Shown here piece after piece: positions 5,790 through 7,388 of a DNA stretch of 7,388 nt (its first letter is position 1; every line of letters begins with the position of its first letter). This DNA is from Candidatus Cloacimonadota bacterium (lineage in GTDB: Bacteria > Cloacimonadota > Cloacimonadia > Cloacimonadales > Cloacimonadaceae), in NCBI GenBank assembly GCA_028683635.1, contig JAQUHL010000087.1:1-7388 (forward strand), written 5' to 3'. The position numbers and the translations under genes were made by a program. The notes below the pieces were generated by a model, which saw only the letters and a program-made list of their open reading frames with translations, searched no databases and had not been told where the DNA came from.

Positions 5790-6626
5790 TTGCGCATCAG
5801 TTTGATTATTCCAGTTTTTAACCGCTTACAGCTCTTGGAAAAGTGTTTGCTTTCGGTGTTTCAACAAAGTCTGTTACCAGATGAAATCATCCTGAGTGAC
5901 GACGGCTCAGAAGAGGATATTGTCTCTTTTTACCGCAGTCTGATTATAAAAACCCAGATAACTGTAAAGCTGGTGCGCCAGGAAAACGAGGGTTTCAGGC
6001 TGGCAAGAGTTCGTAATAATGCTGCTAGTCTGGCCAGAGGAGAGATCCTGGCATTTATTGATCAGGATATTCTGATCAGCCAGGGGTATCTACAGGTAAT
6101 AAGCAATAGAATATGTCCCGGTATCTTTCTGAGTGGGTATCCAGTCCGCTTGGACAACGCACAAAACGAATTGTTTACTAAGCAAACAATCACCCAGGGT
6201 AGTTACAGATCCGTGATTACGAAGGCTCAGGCTCAGAAGCTCCAAAGGCAGTATCGAAAAGATCTCATAAGTTACCTGCTATATCGTTACATAAGGATTG
6301 GCAGGCGTGGTGCCAAGCTGAGGGGAGGAGTGTGCGCCATCTTAAAGGATGACTATGTCAGGGTTAATGGCTATGATGAAAACTACATCGGCTGGGGCAA
6401 TGAAGATGATGATATGGGACGCAGGTTACTGGCTGCCGGAGTGCTTGGATTGAACTTTGTGAAAGATGAGTTCCCAATCCACTTATTCCACGAACCGTTT
6501 CATTCAAATGGTAATCGGATCAATCGGAGCTACGCTCAGGGACGGAAAAAAGAGATTAGCAAGAAAGATTTCCGTTGCAACAGGGGTTTAAGTGACCCCC
6601 GCCCGGACATCAGCATTTATCAGTAG
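5790..6626 (+). CDS. Family 2 glycosyltransferase with galactosyltransferase-type C-terminal region
   Basis: With the TTG start the product is 278 residues and begins directly at the first strand of the GT-A fold (RISLIIPVFNR, 2-12). Then come the nucleotide-binding DDGS (37-40), QENEGFRLARVRN (64-76) and the metal-binding DQD (91-93). The C-terminal half has GGVCAILKDDYVRVNGYDE (179-197), then GWGNEDDD (201-208) and HLFHEP (231-236). That combination of an N-terminal GT2 domain with a WGxED element is seen in galactosyl/GalNAc-transferases and chondroitin-synthase-like enzymes. It probably transfers a sugar from a UDP-sugar to a growing surface glycan in the cytoplasm. No membrane segment is visible. 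It stands 134 bases after znuB, so it likely has its own promoter, and converges with a second glycosyltransferase. The sugar and acceptor cannot be told from sequence. Confidence 0.88.
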   Translation: MRISLIIPVFNRLQLLEKCLLSVFQQSLLPDEIILSDDGSEEDIVSFYRSLIIKTQITVKLVRQENEGFRLARVRNNAASLARGEILAFIDQDILISQGYLQVISNRICPGIFLSGYPVRLDNAQNELFTKQTITQGSYRSVITKAQAQKLQRQYRKDLISYLLYRYIRIGRRGAKLRGGVCAILKDDYVRVNGYDENYIGWGNEDDDMGRRLLAAGVLGLNFVKDEFPIHLFHEPFHSNGNRINRSYAQGRKKEISKKDFRCNRGLSDPRPDISIYQ

Positions 6627-6655
6627 TACTTGCTCTCCGATCCAGGTGAGGAAAA

Positions 6656-7388
6656 CTAATCTGTTTGGTGAGGTCGCTCTTGGAAAACATTCAGATACCT
6701 GGTACTGAAAGTGTCGTAGCTGAAGTGCTCCTTCACGTACTCGTAAGCACATTTGGACATGCTACTCAGCATGGTGGTATCCCGGTCCCATTGTTTCAAA
6801 ACCGAAATCATATCCTGCACGATCTGTTCTTCAGATTCTGATGCAACCAGGCTTCCGCTAACCCCATCCTCAAAGGCTTCTGACACCCCTCCCACATTCG
6901 TAGCAATGGGAATCACTCCACAAGCCATAGCCTCCATTATTACCAGCGGGAGACCCTCAGACGAAGAGCAGAGGATCAATATGTGGCATTCGGAGAGGAT
7001 CTGGTATAGGGACTTACGATTGAAAATCTCCCCGTGGGAACTGACAAAATCGCTGCTGGCAAAATTGCCAATACTATAGAACTCGTATCCCATCTCCTGT
7101 TTAACGCTTGTTTCAGCTATTTGTTCATAGAGCTGATAGCGCTTTTCTTTAGAGTTTCTGCCTATGAAAATTACCTTGAGTCTATTTGGATATGCCCTTT
7201 CCGGCAAGTGGCCGGGAATGGGTACTGCGTTGTGGATGAGAGTGCAACGCTCATAATACCTTGGATGAATCCCCGCCTGATCGTATAGATTGTGGATTTT
7301 CCTGATTCCATCCTGGGAGATCAAAACTCTGGTATTGATCCTGGGAGTGGCAGACAGCCACCGCTTGTGGTTTATTCCATACAGACCG
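6656..7388 (-). CDS. GT4-like (group 1) glycosyltransferase, N-terminus beyond right edge
   Basis: The last 243 codons of a GT-B fold enzyme are visible. The frame remains open to the right edge, giving readable sequence such as RINTRV before the TTG at 7324, so that TTG is internal and not the start. The first part has the domain-linker HNAVPIP, followed by KVIFIGRNSKEKR, the opening strand of the C-terminal Rossmann domain. The donor-binding EX7E motif is intact: EGLPLVIME, with its two Glu codons at 6956-6958 and 6932-6934. It is followed by AMACGVIPIATNVGG and GVSGSLV, typical of retaining GT4 transferases using nucleotide-sugars. It is cytoplasmic or membrane-peripheral. It converges with the GT2 gene across 29 bases and probably belongs to a polysaccharide or glycan locus extending to the right. 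Substrate unknown. Confidence 0.88.
   Translation of the reverse strand, partial: GLYGINHKRWLSATPRINTRVLISQDGIRKIHNLYDQAGIHPRYYERCTLIHNAVPIPGHLPERAYPNRLKVIFIGRNSKEKRYQLYEQIAETSVKQEMGYEFYSIGNFASSDFVSSHGEIFNRKSLYQILSECHILILCSSSEGLPLVIMEAMACGVIPIATNVGGVSEAFEDGVSGSLVASESEEQIVQDMISVLKQWDRDTTMLSSMSKCAYEYVKEHFSYDTFSTRYLNVFQERPHQTD

Noticed and set aside
7322..7324. TTG as the start of the GT4-like gene
   Set aside because: The frame continues open to the right edge and the N-terminal GT-B domain is missing, so this is an internal Leu codon.

Overview
The window looks like a bacterial chromosome segment from the Fibrobacterota-Chlorobiota-Bacteroidota (FCB) side of the tree. A Cloacimonadota-like organism fits best, but this is inference. 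The support is a DUF5683-type protein and a secreted GLUG-type surface protein, both typical of FCB genomes. Several genes have good Shine-Dalgarno sequences, which argues against a typical Bacteroidota member. There are no rRNA, tRNA, CRISPR, insertion-sequence or prophage features.

Region 1 (1-1593, minus strand) is a compact three-gene cluster for exported or envelope proteins, read right to left. It holds a DUF5683 membrane protein, a secreted CAP/SCP-domain protein with an uncharacterised C-terminal half, and the first 100 residues of a secreted surface protein that runs off the left edge. Gaps of 12 and 4 bases suggest one transcript.

Region 2 (1594-1851) is the divergent gap. It carries a candidate minus-strand promoter. 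It also holds the last ~36 codons of a sensor histidine kinase whose body is missing, and this remnant overlaps the start of hflX.

Region 3 (1852-5655, plus strand) is hflX (ribosome-splitting GTPase) followed closely by a complete zinc-type ABC importer: binding lipoprotein, ATPase and membrane permease (znuA-znuC-znuB). The gaps are 24 bases, an 8-base overlap and 2 bases, so all four may be cotranscribed. The transporter captures Zn2+ (or Mn2+) outside the inner membrane and moves it into the cytoplasm using ATP.

Region 4 (5656-7388) has two glycosyltransferases facing each other. One is a plus-strand GT2 enzyme with a galactosyltransferase-type C-terminal half, almost certainly starting at TTG. 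The other is a minus-strand GT4-like enzyme cut by the right edge. They probably belong to a surface polysaccharide or glycan locus continuing to the right.

Most of the window is ordinary. The best leads are the decayed kinase tail at the divergent junction, the envelope-protein cluster with its unassigned domains, and a small palindrome just before znuA.
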